Shown in pieces: positions 13,501 to 23,400 of a stretch of 64,000 bases of DNA. Source of the stretch: Hofstenia miamia (Eukaryota; Xenacoelomorpha; Acoela). A model generated the notes under the pieces. That model was not told the DNA's origin, did not search any database, and saw nothing but the letters and a program-made list of their open reading frames with translations. Location of the stretch: assembly GCA_004352715.1 (NCBI GenBank), contig SCFE01000027.1, positions 1,551,337 through 1,615,336 of the forward strand, in the 5' to 3' direction. Both the position numbers and the translations under genes were made by a program. How positions within the stretch are numbered: position 1 is the first letter of the stretch; each line of letters starts with the position of its first letter.

Positions 13501-16500
13501 GAAAATGCTCTTAAAGTTAGTCAGGTGTAGACAGTTTAGCACATCTAAATTGCAACGTATCTCTTTGATCTCTTAATGCCTTTTATTTATTTAAATGGTT
13601 ATTTAATGCTTTAATTTACACCTATTGTGATTTTTCGACTATTCATAATGTAATTCATAGTTTTCAACCATTTGGGAACCTTATTTGAAAATTTACTAAG
13701 TAGGTTCTAGTCTGATTATCAGTGCAGGGTTCAAAAAGTTTGAAATGTCCTATTTGATTTTTTAGTTAATTTCTTTCATCAAAATTGCAGCTATAACTTT
13801 GTTAAATCGCTGTGGGTTTTTGCTACTAAGCTATTAAAAAGTTGGGCGATAGGTGTTTGTGAAGATTAAGAAATTTCAACCAAATTGCCTAAATTAGTTG
13901 ATAATCTTCTCATTCACAAGTTTTGTTGGCTATTTCAGCGTATTCAATTTAATACAAGCAATTACGCATTGTATTAATAAATTAATTGCTGTTGATATTG
14001 TTTTTTGTTGATGTTTCTTTTTTTCTATAAAATATTCCATTTTTGATTAATTCTGCTAATTTTTCACAGTTGCATTGATTTGGTATTCTTTTAGATACAG
14101 AAATGATTTTTTTGTCTATATAATTTCATTTATTTCTGTTTCGATATTTATTGATTTTGTTTAAGGAAATGGAGTCAGCAGATTTACACTGGGAGACAGT
14201 TACTTCGAACCATAGTGGTAAAGCTGTAGAGTTTCAGATTAATAACCTCTTGGCGGGTACTTGGTATCAACTTAGAGTAACAGCAACAAATGATGCAGGG
14301 TCAGTCACGTCAGAAATCAAGTTCGCTACTCATTTATCTGACGGAAGTATGTATTGTACAAAAAGTCTGACAATGATTATAGCGTATATCTTCTTGACAG
14401 AAAACATTTCACGTAATACACTATTAAAATCTTGTGTTTTCAACCATGTTTCATTGCAAGTTCAATGAAATAAAAATACTTTGCAATATTTAACGTTGAT
14501 GTGTCATCTAACGTTAGGCTTAATTCAATATTTCGGTATGTCAAAATGTCTTGTTGTCAAATCAGAACATATTCCTGAAAGCTCTGAGAATTATTTTACA
14601 AATTTAGTCAAAAACAAAGGTTTCTGTTTGTTTTGAGAACTTCATATTTTTAAAGTTTTAGAATTCAATACTTTAATCAGTTAATAGTTGTGGAATATCT
14701 TTACAAAATGTTGATTGGCAAGTACATTTTTAGCTCCTCTAGACTTTGACTTGATCGCCTCTCCTCACACTAACTCTTGGATAAGATTTGATAGCCTAGC
14801 TGTCGCCCTTACATTTGGATGTGCTTTAAGTATGTTCTTCATAATTGGTTGCATCATCTGCGTGATGTTCTGCAGTTGCATTAAACGATGCCAAGGCAAA
14901 AAGAGCAGTAAGAAATTTTCCATCCCAATCAGTGATTTAAGGGCTTTATTTTTTTAGAAACCGGCCTGTACCATAATTTATCAATGCCGCATCAAAGTTT
15001 TTGCAATGGATCAGGGATTATGCACTCACCCACTCAGATGACAATGCTAGAGAATGTGGATGACAAGCAGTCGCTTTCGGATCACAACTCGATGTTTGAG
15101 CAAAATGCCAATAAGTCCAATTACTCCGATTGTACTTTAGATTGTAGGTTTCCAAATTTAACCATATCCTTGTAGAAATTAATTATTTACTTGTTTATAT
15201 CCAATTTTTTGGCAACTGACTTGGCTTATTTATCCTGCTTTTAGCAGTATGTGAGTCAATGTTGGAATCTTCAAGTATTTATATAACAATGCAACGTTAG
15301 TGATGAGGTTATTACGCAAGTAACATGATATAACGTTATGTAATGAGCTTAAGGTTAATTCTAAGAGCAAATCACAACAAGGTCATTTAGTTCGTCAATC
15401 AGTCCAAAGCCCTACCCTACCAGCACCTGTGAAGAATGGCGATTTGTCCAACAATGCATCGTGTAATTCTCTTCCAAGAATTACTAGCTCTTACCGATTC
15501 TACCCGGAAGAGAAAAAGCAGTCTGTAGCAATGAGAACTTTCTCAAACGATAAAGATGACAGTGGGATAGGATACGTAAGTTTCAATATCTTTTTTATTT
15601 CACTCGTAGTAATGCTTGAAGTGGATCGATTGCATGATTAAATATAAGGGATTCCATCAATTCAGACTATGGCAATAACGTCGTTATTTCTGAACCCTGT
15701 TTTTAGGAGTCGGACCTCACGACTGCTATTCCATCCAATGTTTCAGAATCTTCGTCAGATATAGAATATTCTCCCTACAAAAAGAAATGTGAGTAATTTT
15801 TTAGTGATTTAATGCTATAACAATGCCTGTTAAATTTTCAAATGAATTTTCAGTTAAGCAATTTTAAATCTTTTATCCGCTAGATTCAACCATAAACTGC
15901 CCGTCTTAATTATAAGGGACAGCTTAATATTGAGAATTTGTACTAAGGTGTATTGCTGTGGCTGTGGCTTCACACAACGGCACACACAATGTGGCAGCCA
16001 CGGGTCGCAGCTTATGAACTTAAATGAAAGAGGAGACACTTCTCTATCTTTTGGTGCTTCTCATGCAGAATATCCTTATCAGTTTACTGAGTTATAAGCC
16101 TTTAAGTAGTTTTCAAGAAACCATAACAATTCCTGGGAGTTTTAATGTTAAGTTGGCATTTCAATAAATTTTTCAATGGTTAATAAATATGCTTTGTCTT
16201 TATCATTGATTTATGTATTGCTTAATCTCATAGTTTTTCAAAATATATTGGAAATGTCCCATTCTGAATATTTATGTAATTTTTAGATGGAACAATGCCT
16301 ACCAAAAAGACCAACGTTAATGATCTGCCAGCATATGCCAGTCCAAAATTTATTAAAGCAATAGGTAAGTACTCGGTCTGGAAAATTGTGTTTACACCAT
16401 AAGATCACAGTTAAATATGAATTTAAGAAGACTCGTGTGTTATCTACATCGTATTTAATATTATTTACTTTAGATGAACATTTAATTTCTGCTCCGCCCT

Positions 16501-16830
16501 TACCACCGAGAAAGCCTCTAATTTCCGAAATAGAAGAAGAAGCTTGTCTTACTCTTCCAACTTCGTTTCGTGGATCTGATAAAAAGTATGTGGAAACATT
16601 TAGGATTATGTTGAAATTCATGTTTTAGAAACTTGAAAACCCCACTAGACCGCCAAATTAGTGATGACGTGACAAATGTCAAGAAACGCAGTGTGCGTAG
16701 TTTGAAACGCAGGACCATCAAATCTATAGATGAGTATGTGGTTTTGTTAAACTTAAATTGGCTTATGCTAAATAATGGTTATAAGCAAGATTTTATGATT
16801 GGTAGAAACTTTTTCAGTGGTATTGATTAA
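361..16830 (+). CDS. Dscam: Dscam-family cell adhesion receptor, 3' part (21 exons)
   Basis: Immunoglobulin-superfamily receptor of the Dscam type, which mediates homophilic cell recognition, typically between neurites. Exons that I joined by GT/AG sites and matching phase: 361-581, 1023-1251, 3202-3366, 3412-3482, 4554-4932, 5828-5971, 6735-6874, 7660-7828, 10138-10255, 12054-12211, 12894-13172, 13316-13437, 14166-14346, 14734-14907, 14958-15143, 15391-15575, 15707-15788, 16287-16364, 16474-16585, 16629-16733, 16818-16830, about 1102 residues. Order of domains: Ig (Cys in LDCKAQG, then YYCYVSNDYG), FN3 1-4, Ig (FDCLAVGEPQPKVVW, then GEYICSASN), FN3 5-6 (TWYQLRVTATNDAGS), membrane segment, cytoplasmic tail. 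The FN3 x4 - Ig - FN3 x2 - TM order is the Dscam signature (Ig9 onward). The 5' end (Ig1-8, signal peptide) lies left of the window. The tail has PPLPPRKP and several tyrosines (YASP). A related Ig/FN3 receptor is possible but would not have this domain order. The symbol is by family; orthology was not tested. Confidence 0.85.
665..842. mobile_element. Possible MITE (hAT-like ends) in a Dscam intron
   Basis: The left part reads GCAGGGGCAGAGGGGAC and the right part ends CCCCCCCCCCTAGCG ... CCGCCGTCACT, which is roughly an inverted repeat of the left end. A second element with the same flavour lies at 53823-53985. No transposase is present and the ends are imperfect. Confidence 0.35.
1731..1756. 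repeat. (TA)n microsatellite
   Basis: Pure TA dinucleotide run inside a Dscam intron. Confidence 0.9.
1925..2034. repeat. Compound (TA)n microsatellite with TACAG interruptions
   Basis: TA runs interrupted by regularly spaced TACAG units; the compound pattern suggests expansion of a longer unit. Confidence 0.9.
7123..7144. repeat. (TA)n microsatellite next to a single N
   Basis: TA run that ends directly at an undetermined base (7145), which probably marks a contig join. Confidence 0.85.
7146..7602 (+). pseudogene. Non-LTR reverse transcriptase fragment between Dscam exons
   Basis: One long frame, nearly open across the piece, gives the linker and N-terminal fingers of a CR1/jockey-like LINE reverse transcriptase: NVNDYFDSF, then PDAWKIANIRPIPKT, NLRPISLMPILSRVFERMV. 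It stops before the catalytic palm, so both ends of the protein are missing. The piece is bounded by single Ns at 7145 and 7603. It sits in the intron between the exons at 6735-6874 and 7660-7828 and contributes nothing to the receptor. The flanking Ns mean its placement here could be a scaffolding artefact. Confidence 0.75.
9770..9960. repeat. Divergent interspersed repeat, copy A
   Basis: A stretch from AAATGAAAGAGGA (9839 onward) to GAGTTATGAGCGTTTAA resembles 16021-16130, another Dscam intron. There are no terminal repeats and no coding potential that I can see. Confidence 0.4.
10295..10500. repeat. (TA)n microsatellite around an assembly gap
   Basis: TA runs on both sides of a run of Ns (10326-10469). 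The gap is almost certainly an unresolved microsatellite. Confidence 0.85.
14793..14885 (+). other. Transmembrane segment of the Dscam-like receptor
   Basis: Within exon 14734-14907 the reading frame gives a hydrophobic run of about 27 residues (from SLAVALTFG to CVMFCSCI) followed by a basic stop-transfer stretch (IKRCQGKK). It separates the last FN3 domain from the cytoplasmic exons. Only one such exon is present; I saw no second copy in the flanking introns, unlike the alternative membrane exons of insect Dscam1. Confidence 0.8.
15890..16135. repeat. Divergent interspersed repeat, copy B
   Basis: It shares AAATGAAAGAGGA (16021 onward) and a GAGTTATAAGCCTTTAA block with 9839-9930. It lies in the intron between the Dscam tail exons at 15707-15788 and 16287-16364. 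Confidence 0.4.
16500..16523 (+). other. Cytoplasmic SH3-ligand motif of the Dscam-like receptor
   Basis: Exon 16474-16585 encodes SAPPLPPRKP. PPLPPR fits the class II SH3 ligand pattern PxxPx(K/R). Dscam proteins are known to recruit Dock/Nck adaptors through SH3 and SH2 domains, so a docking role is a reasonable inference. Binding has not been shown for this protein. Confidence 0.55.
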
Positions 16831-17514
16831 ATACTTATTTCCAATAGTAGCTATTAGTAAGATCTCTGTGTCAATCAACGACCATCACTCCCGCATAGGA
16901 ACAAAGGATTTGGATCAGTAGTGTCATCCTTAACAGGTGGTAGTCTGGAAAAATTAAAAAAAATGTTTTTCAAATATATGTAATGTTATATAAGATATTT
17001 TGCAAATTCTATGTAGAATGGCCCTTTATAAAACTAGTGCCAAATTTAGATTAAATTGCGTCTGTAACAAACGTTCTCTAATTGAATATTTAGTCAAGAA
17101 CTCCAAATTACTCTTTAAATAGTTTGAGTTCATCAAAAAGATATTTCTACTATTTTGTTCAAAACACAATCATAAATGTTTGTGCACAGTTTCAAGTTTA
17201 TAACATTTTGGAAAGTGGTGAAATCCGTCCCCGCTAGTATTTATGATCCGCAAAAAGCTCAGTAGATTTAATACATGTAATATTTACCATATACTTAATT
17301 TTGTTTTTGAAATAATATTTTCCATTTAGAATGTACTCTTCGAATTTGTGAACTTCACTAAGCAGTAAAATTGGTGCAATATTTGTAATATATTTTTAAT
17401 TTTGTTTGTTCCAGTATTTATATTGGTTTACCATTTAGTTCAATTTTTATTTGTTTTGTAAATTTGTAGTTTATATTAATTCAGATTAGAGATTTTATAA
17501 ATTGTGCGACCTTC

Positions 17515-17520
17515 AATAAA
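17515..17520 (+). terminator. Candidate polyadenylation signal for the Dscam-like gene
   Basis: AATAAA lies about 0.7 kb after the stop codon at 16830, in otherwise featureless AT-rich DNA. In sequence this AT-rich such hexamers arise by chance, so the call is tentative. Confidence 0.25.
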
Positions 17521-18739
17521 TAGTTTATACTCGACAATTTGCTTGAAGTTGTAGACAAAATGGAATACTTAAAGAATTTGAGACTTCAATATCGATATCA
17601 TTTCATGTGCGCTTCTAAACTATTAAAATTAAGTTTTCAATGTTTTTCAATTATTATGCTGCAACTCAAAACCCAATATTGTCATTTTTGCTTTTAACTC
17701 GAATTATCTCGAGTTTTTACATTGAATTTATATCTGTAATAATGTATACTATGAAATATGCAAAACACTCTAACAAAAATTTAATTTAAAACTTTCAAAA
17801 AACTTCATATGGCAACACTAGGCATTCACATTAATAAACGTGAAACAGCATAAAGCATTTGATGTATAAACCAACATTACATTTAATGAAAGAAGTACCT
17901 ACAATTCCTTTGCAATTACTTCCAGCACATCTTGTTTTCAATAGAAATAATCCATTGAGCTTGTTAATCAAAACACACAAATTCAGGCAGTCTTGACAGC
18001 TTTTCAATTCTCCATAGCCAGGCAAATAACTGATATATTTGTCGAAGAAAATCAAGTTATCAAATTGTGTGCCTCAATGCATTATTATGGATGTTTTGAA
18101 ATTTCACAAATTAAAAATCATTCTATTAATATTTCAAAAATTGCTGAGAGCAGCAAATGAAATATGAAAATGCTTAAAAAATATATTAACCAAAAGCTTT
18201 TAATATGTGATTTTGATAATTGAACATGAACCCGTTAACTGCCAAAATTTGGTTTCTTTAGAATCATGTGAAGATGAACAATAAGTTTTTAGGTGCAAAC
18301 CAAATTAAATGACACTTCTTTTAATTTATGAAAAATCAGGTTACCGACACTACATTAACAAAGGTAAACTCAGGAAAGCCGATTTTTAATTATGAATAAA
18401 TTGGCACTAAGCGAGTTCTTGCACTACATGCTTCAATTATTTGCAATGTATTACAAACAACAAAACACTGTTCGCGATTTTTTTGCTTTTTCAAACATTT
18501 GGGTAAAACTTTTTCAGCATTATTTACTTTAAAAACATGAAGCTTTTTCATTAGAGAAAGTCTCTATGAATTTGAATTGTTTAGTCACTTATTTCTATAA
18601 AATAGTAATGATAATATTATTATATTGCGCACATATTTGTGCAACAAGTTCTAGTGTGCTAAAAGTAAACTAAAAAATAGTGTTTGTTAAATATTTAGTC
18701 CGGTAAATGTAGCTTAAGGAGCTCTGTTTTGAACAAAGA

Positions 18740-18865
18740 TAGACGCGGTTGCAATTTTTTATAATCGCATTGCACCGTACCCACAGTGAGTGGGCCCGTG
18801 CCGCACCCTCGCACGTCTGTTAGAACAATTCACCCGCTATTTTCTAATTATCGCCGTGTGATTAG
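18740..18865. promoter_or_regulatory. GC/CpG-richer island upstream of the Snail-like gene
   Basis: A patch of about 120 bp containing GTGGGCCCGTGCCGC and other CpG-rich words stands out sharply from the AT-rich surroundings, 1.6 kb before the Snail-like start codon. It has no long reading frame. A promoter or enhancer is possible; a fragment of a repeat is the main alternative. Confidence 0.3.
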
Positions 18866-19039
18866 TTCAACGAGGCTGTGTCAATTCAAGTAATTAAGCC
18901 AAAACATTTCAATCACCGAATTAATTTTCTATTAATTTTGTTTGAGTAAATGATGTCAAATATATTACATTATAAAGATTTCGTAGTATAATTAATATTG
19001 TATTAGTTTAGTATTACACATGTAACAATAAAAAATGTC

Positions 19040-19045
19040 CACCTG
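19040..19045. promoter_or_regulatory. E-box CACCTG upstream of the Snail-like gene
   Basis: CACCTG is the core site bound by Snail-family zinc fingers, and vertebrate Snail genes are known to autorepress through such sites. A six-base match is weak evidence by itself. Confidence 0.2.
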
Positions 19046-20461
19046 CATCGTATCCGCACTTCATCACAACCGCGTCCATCTTTGGTTTGAGAAATTTTCT
19101 AAAACTTGATGTTTTCGCATTTGCACTAAGACTTTGAACATATAAGCTCCGGCAATTGAAATACATCGTTTTATGGTTATTCAGGTAGATTGGTTAAGAG
19201 GTTTTTACATATATAAGCTCATGTAAGAACATCAATTTTTTCGTGAGACCTTCATGACATCTCGTAATTGCACTTTTGTAACGGACAGAGATGTTTTACT
19301 TTTCTTTCATAATTTTAGACAAATGATAAAAATTTACCATTAGTAACAGTAACGTTCGTCACGAATTTTGTACTTTGTTTATTTGTATTTTAAAAAAATC
19401 GGATTTCTCAATGAAAAAAATTCATTTCTGCATGTAATTCAGCCACATATCTTAATCATTGAATGAGCGGACACTACCCCATAGATGTTTTTATGTAAAA
19501 ACCTTTTAATATTTCTTAACAGGCTTGGATAAAAATGTTCGAAATGCGGACAAATCGATTTGTTACGTAAAAGTAACACTAGTGGAAATTGGGTTAATAG
19601 TTTTCAGCAAATGATATGCTTCTAATTTGAGCTAATATCATAACCTTATACAAATCATGTAACATTCGTAACCTTCAATTTGAAGTCTTATCGAGAACAT
19701 AGTTCGTTTTGAGAGTATTGTCCAATTGTACAACAAAATATTAGCATCATATCATTATATGGTAAAACAAACTGCTTTGACAATTAACCTCAGAACTAAT
19801 ATAGCAATCCGAATACTATTGCTATTCATTCAAATTTCAATAGTTTACTAATTTTACCCAGCCTTTTTCTTAGTTTTAGTTTCAACATGCTGTAAAAATT
19901 TAACTAAGAATGTGTAATTCTAATTTTTTGAACTTGAGGCCTTTATGTCAAGCATTTATCAGATATTAACAAAATGAGAAATTTTAATATACAATATTTT
20001 TTCGGATTTTCAAAACCGAATTGGGCCAGTTACCTCAAAATTACCTATTAGTATTTGCAAAATTTTATCACAAGTGCAAACATTTCATATTTAGTTTGTA
20101 AAAACGTATAACATAAAAATACTTCCTTTTATATTAACACTAGAATACCCAGCAATATAAAAATACCAAAACACTCAAAACCGTCAAATTGGTTTTTCAG
20201 GAATTTACCTATCAAATTCAAATTTTTTAATAATAAGTAAGTTTATTTATTATAAAAATCACGCTTAATTTTGATTTTTCTCGAAATATATTCTTCAGTA
20301 ATCTACGAACGACATTAAAACGTGATTGGTCTATTACTTTAGTGAGACTGCACAATTAAAATAAATATTTCGAAAAATAATGATAAAAACTGCTTAAATC
20401 GATATTTGATTGGTTAAATTTTTTATATAATTAACAGCAAGCCAATAACAACATCATTATA

Positions 20462-23400
20462 ATGAGTTCTTTCATTCGACCATGGGAAAGTTCCCCTCCA
20501 TCCATTGAAAAACGCAATAGTAAATTGCTAAACAGCTTCCACGAAGATGCACTGAAGTTGTACTACGATTTCTGTCATCTGTTTTCAAATTTCTGCTATT
20601 TGCCAGAAGTGAATAAGTTCGAATGCAGTCAGTGCAAATGTGATTTACCATCTCATTCAACCTCGTCAAAACAGAAACGGAAGGCAAAAAATTCTAAAGA
20701 AACCAAAGGCAAGCTATTTGTCTGCAAGGATTGCAGCAAGATGTACAACTCTCTTGGCGCATTAAAGATGCATATCAGAACACATACACTTCCATGCAAA
20801 TGCCACATATGCGGAAAGGCTTTTTCACGACCTTGGTTACTTCAGGGTCACATAAGGTTTGCATTACTTTTAATGTCATAAACATAAGAGTCAGAGCAAA
20901 TTTATTGCGCAGCATATGTATACAAAAATTTACAAACTAACACATGGCAAAGAAAATAAAACATAAACAAATATTTAACTACAAATTAATATGTACAATA
21001 TATAAAAATATAATCAATATTTGTGTGAATGTTTGTGTAGGTGCTCAAAGTTGAATGTATGTTTCGAATGCATGAAGTGTATTACCGTCCCCTAATGTAT
21101 GCTGTTTTATTAGAAGAAATTGTTTCAATTTTTTTCTAAACTTTTTATAGTTTTTTTCTATTCACGTTTCATAATCTAAATTATTACCACAATTTAATTG
21201 ATATGTGATGAAAGCCATTATAGATAGCATATGCAGATGAATTTGATAGAACGGAGATAATTTTTTATATTTATTACGATATACTGATGCTTCGTCATGC
21301 TTTTGTGCAAAGCTTAGAGTTTTTATACACCAATTAAATGTCTTTGATAGAAGCATACGATGTTTCGAATTTAGGTTAGTTAAAATTAATTCGCCAAATA
21401 TTATAATTGGGTTTCAGCTTAATTATTGCAGTACAACAAATTCAAACACGAGGGAGAAATATAAGTAATTCTTTTGGCAATATTTGCAAAAAGCTGAATT
21501 TAATATGTGGCTTTAGACACATTTATTGCTTAATGCAACTTGACCAAAGTACCTTGGTGCGACTAGTGATTACTTTCAATTCATATTCAAACTGAATTTT
21601 ATTCATAATATTTTAAACCCAGGTTTTCTTATATTAATGGAACAATTATTGACCAAAATATATTCCATGTGACATTAAGAATTTATGTTAATGGCTTGAA
21701 TGTCGAAAATGATTATGCTCAATTTTATTGGCTTGAATTTAAAGCTAAATTTCCAATATTTCCTCAAGACTTAGACAAATGGACGTCAAGATTTTTTTAT
21801 ACTTACTTTTGGTATTAAAAATTTTAACAAGCAAAAACAAATAAAAATTGGGCAAACTGACTATCACGTAAGTTACGTAAAAATAATCAAAATATATACT
21901 ACGTACACTCATGCGAATATCGATGAGATGTCAAAATTTGGCAATCGAATATATGATATTGTTGTTTGAACGTTTACAAAATTATAATTACTATTATTAT
22001 TATTATATTGGCAATTTTTCGGTCAAAATATATTTATTAAAAATTCTTTATATAAAATTACTAGACAAGGCTATAAAGTAGTGTCTCAATTCCCTCGTTT
22101 ACGCGATGTATATACATACGTATACATCATGACAGGAATTTGGTAAAACTACTCATTTTCAACTGTTGCCCACCTCGACCTGACTCATCTTTTATTTTTG
22201 TTAAAATGACCTTATCTTCGCCTTGGCTAATCAAATATTCTAAAGAAATGTACTCAGACAGATTGGGGTAGGCTCATCGCGAAATTTGTGATCAAAAATA
22301 GAATTATGTATCTGATTGTTAGCCTGATTGATTGTTACCAGATGGTATTGTAGTGGAGAATTTGGGGCTAAACTAGACGTGACATAATTTGGAAAAATAG
22401 AATGAAAGAGATCGATTAAATAACTATTAATTGAATTAATCTAATTTGTAAGAATTTTCTGCTGCAGCAATATTCCCTGCATTGTTGTCATTGTGTTCCT
22501 AACAATAAAACGAGTTTGTGGGTTTTTATTTTTTCATTTATAATGATATGATAGATTTCCCGCAACAATGATGGAGAAAATTTTCCCAATTATGTCAATT
22601 CTGTATTAATATTCTTCTGCTGTCATGTAAGAAGATTTTGCAATTTGTATTTGATTGTCTGGTAAAATAGCAGTGTCTAATCAGTTTTTTGAAATAACCC
22701 TTAGATTGAAAAAATTACAATTGATTCCCATTTCTTGATGTAATGCTAAACATGATTGTTTATATATATATATATATATATATATACTTAAATATCAAAT
22801 AATAAAACATGATTTCCACATTAGAAATAGGTAGCCATAGTTTAAAGGAAATTTCTAGTAGGATATAACATACAATTAACTATACTTTCAACAAAATTTA
22901 CTTCATAAAGCAATTTTTCATCAGAGAAATTAGGTTCAGATGGCATTTGGACAAAAAATTATATTATAATAATTTTGTCTGTGTGATTAATTGAGACATT
23001 CCTCATTCAAGTTATAGAGATTTAGTGCATACAAATTTGTAATATTATATTATTTTCATTAGCCAGATTTTTCAGGTAGTTCTTTAGAAGAAGTAGCTTT
23101 TGGCACACTGACATAATTAAAAGCACTATCAGCATGACTTAAACAATTTAAATAACTTTTCATTATGCACTGTAATCAGATTTTAAGCAAGTCAATTGAA
23201 TTCACGACTAGGTAAGGTTAATGCAGTGTATACCAAGACCTCATTAATTTCTAAATTTATGTGTGTAATGCACGTTTCATATTCTTCACTAAAATAGAAT
23301 AGAATTTTTTTTAAATTTAAGAGAACTCTTTTCAATTGTTCATTCTGCTTATATATAATCTTGTTACAAGTAACTAATAAATTCACATTTTCTGAATTAA

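Larger units (their letters stand above)
16831..20461. other. Intergenic spacer between the Dscam-like and Snail-like genes
   Basis: AT-rich DNA with no coding exon that I can support on either strand. The only compositional break is the GC-richer patch at 18740-18860. An E-box CACCTG lies at 19040-19045. Confidence 0.6.

Noticed and set aside
14347-14733. Search for duplicate membrane exons as in insect Dscam1
   Set aside because: No second hydrophobic exon with splice sites is present in this intron or the next.
16283-16721. - strand ORFs over the Dscam tail exons
   Set aside because: They are reverse-frame shadows of real + strand exons with agreeing splice phases.
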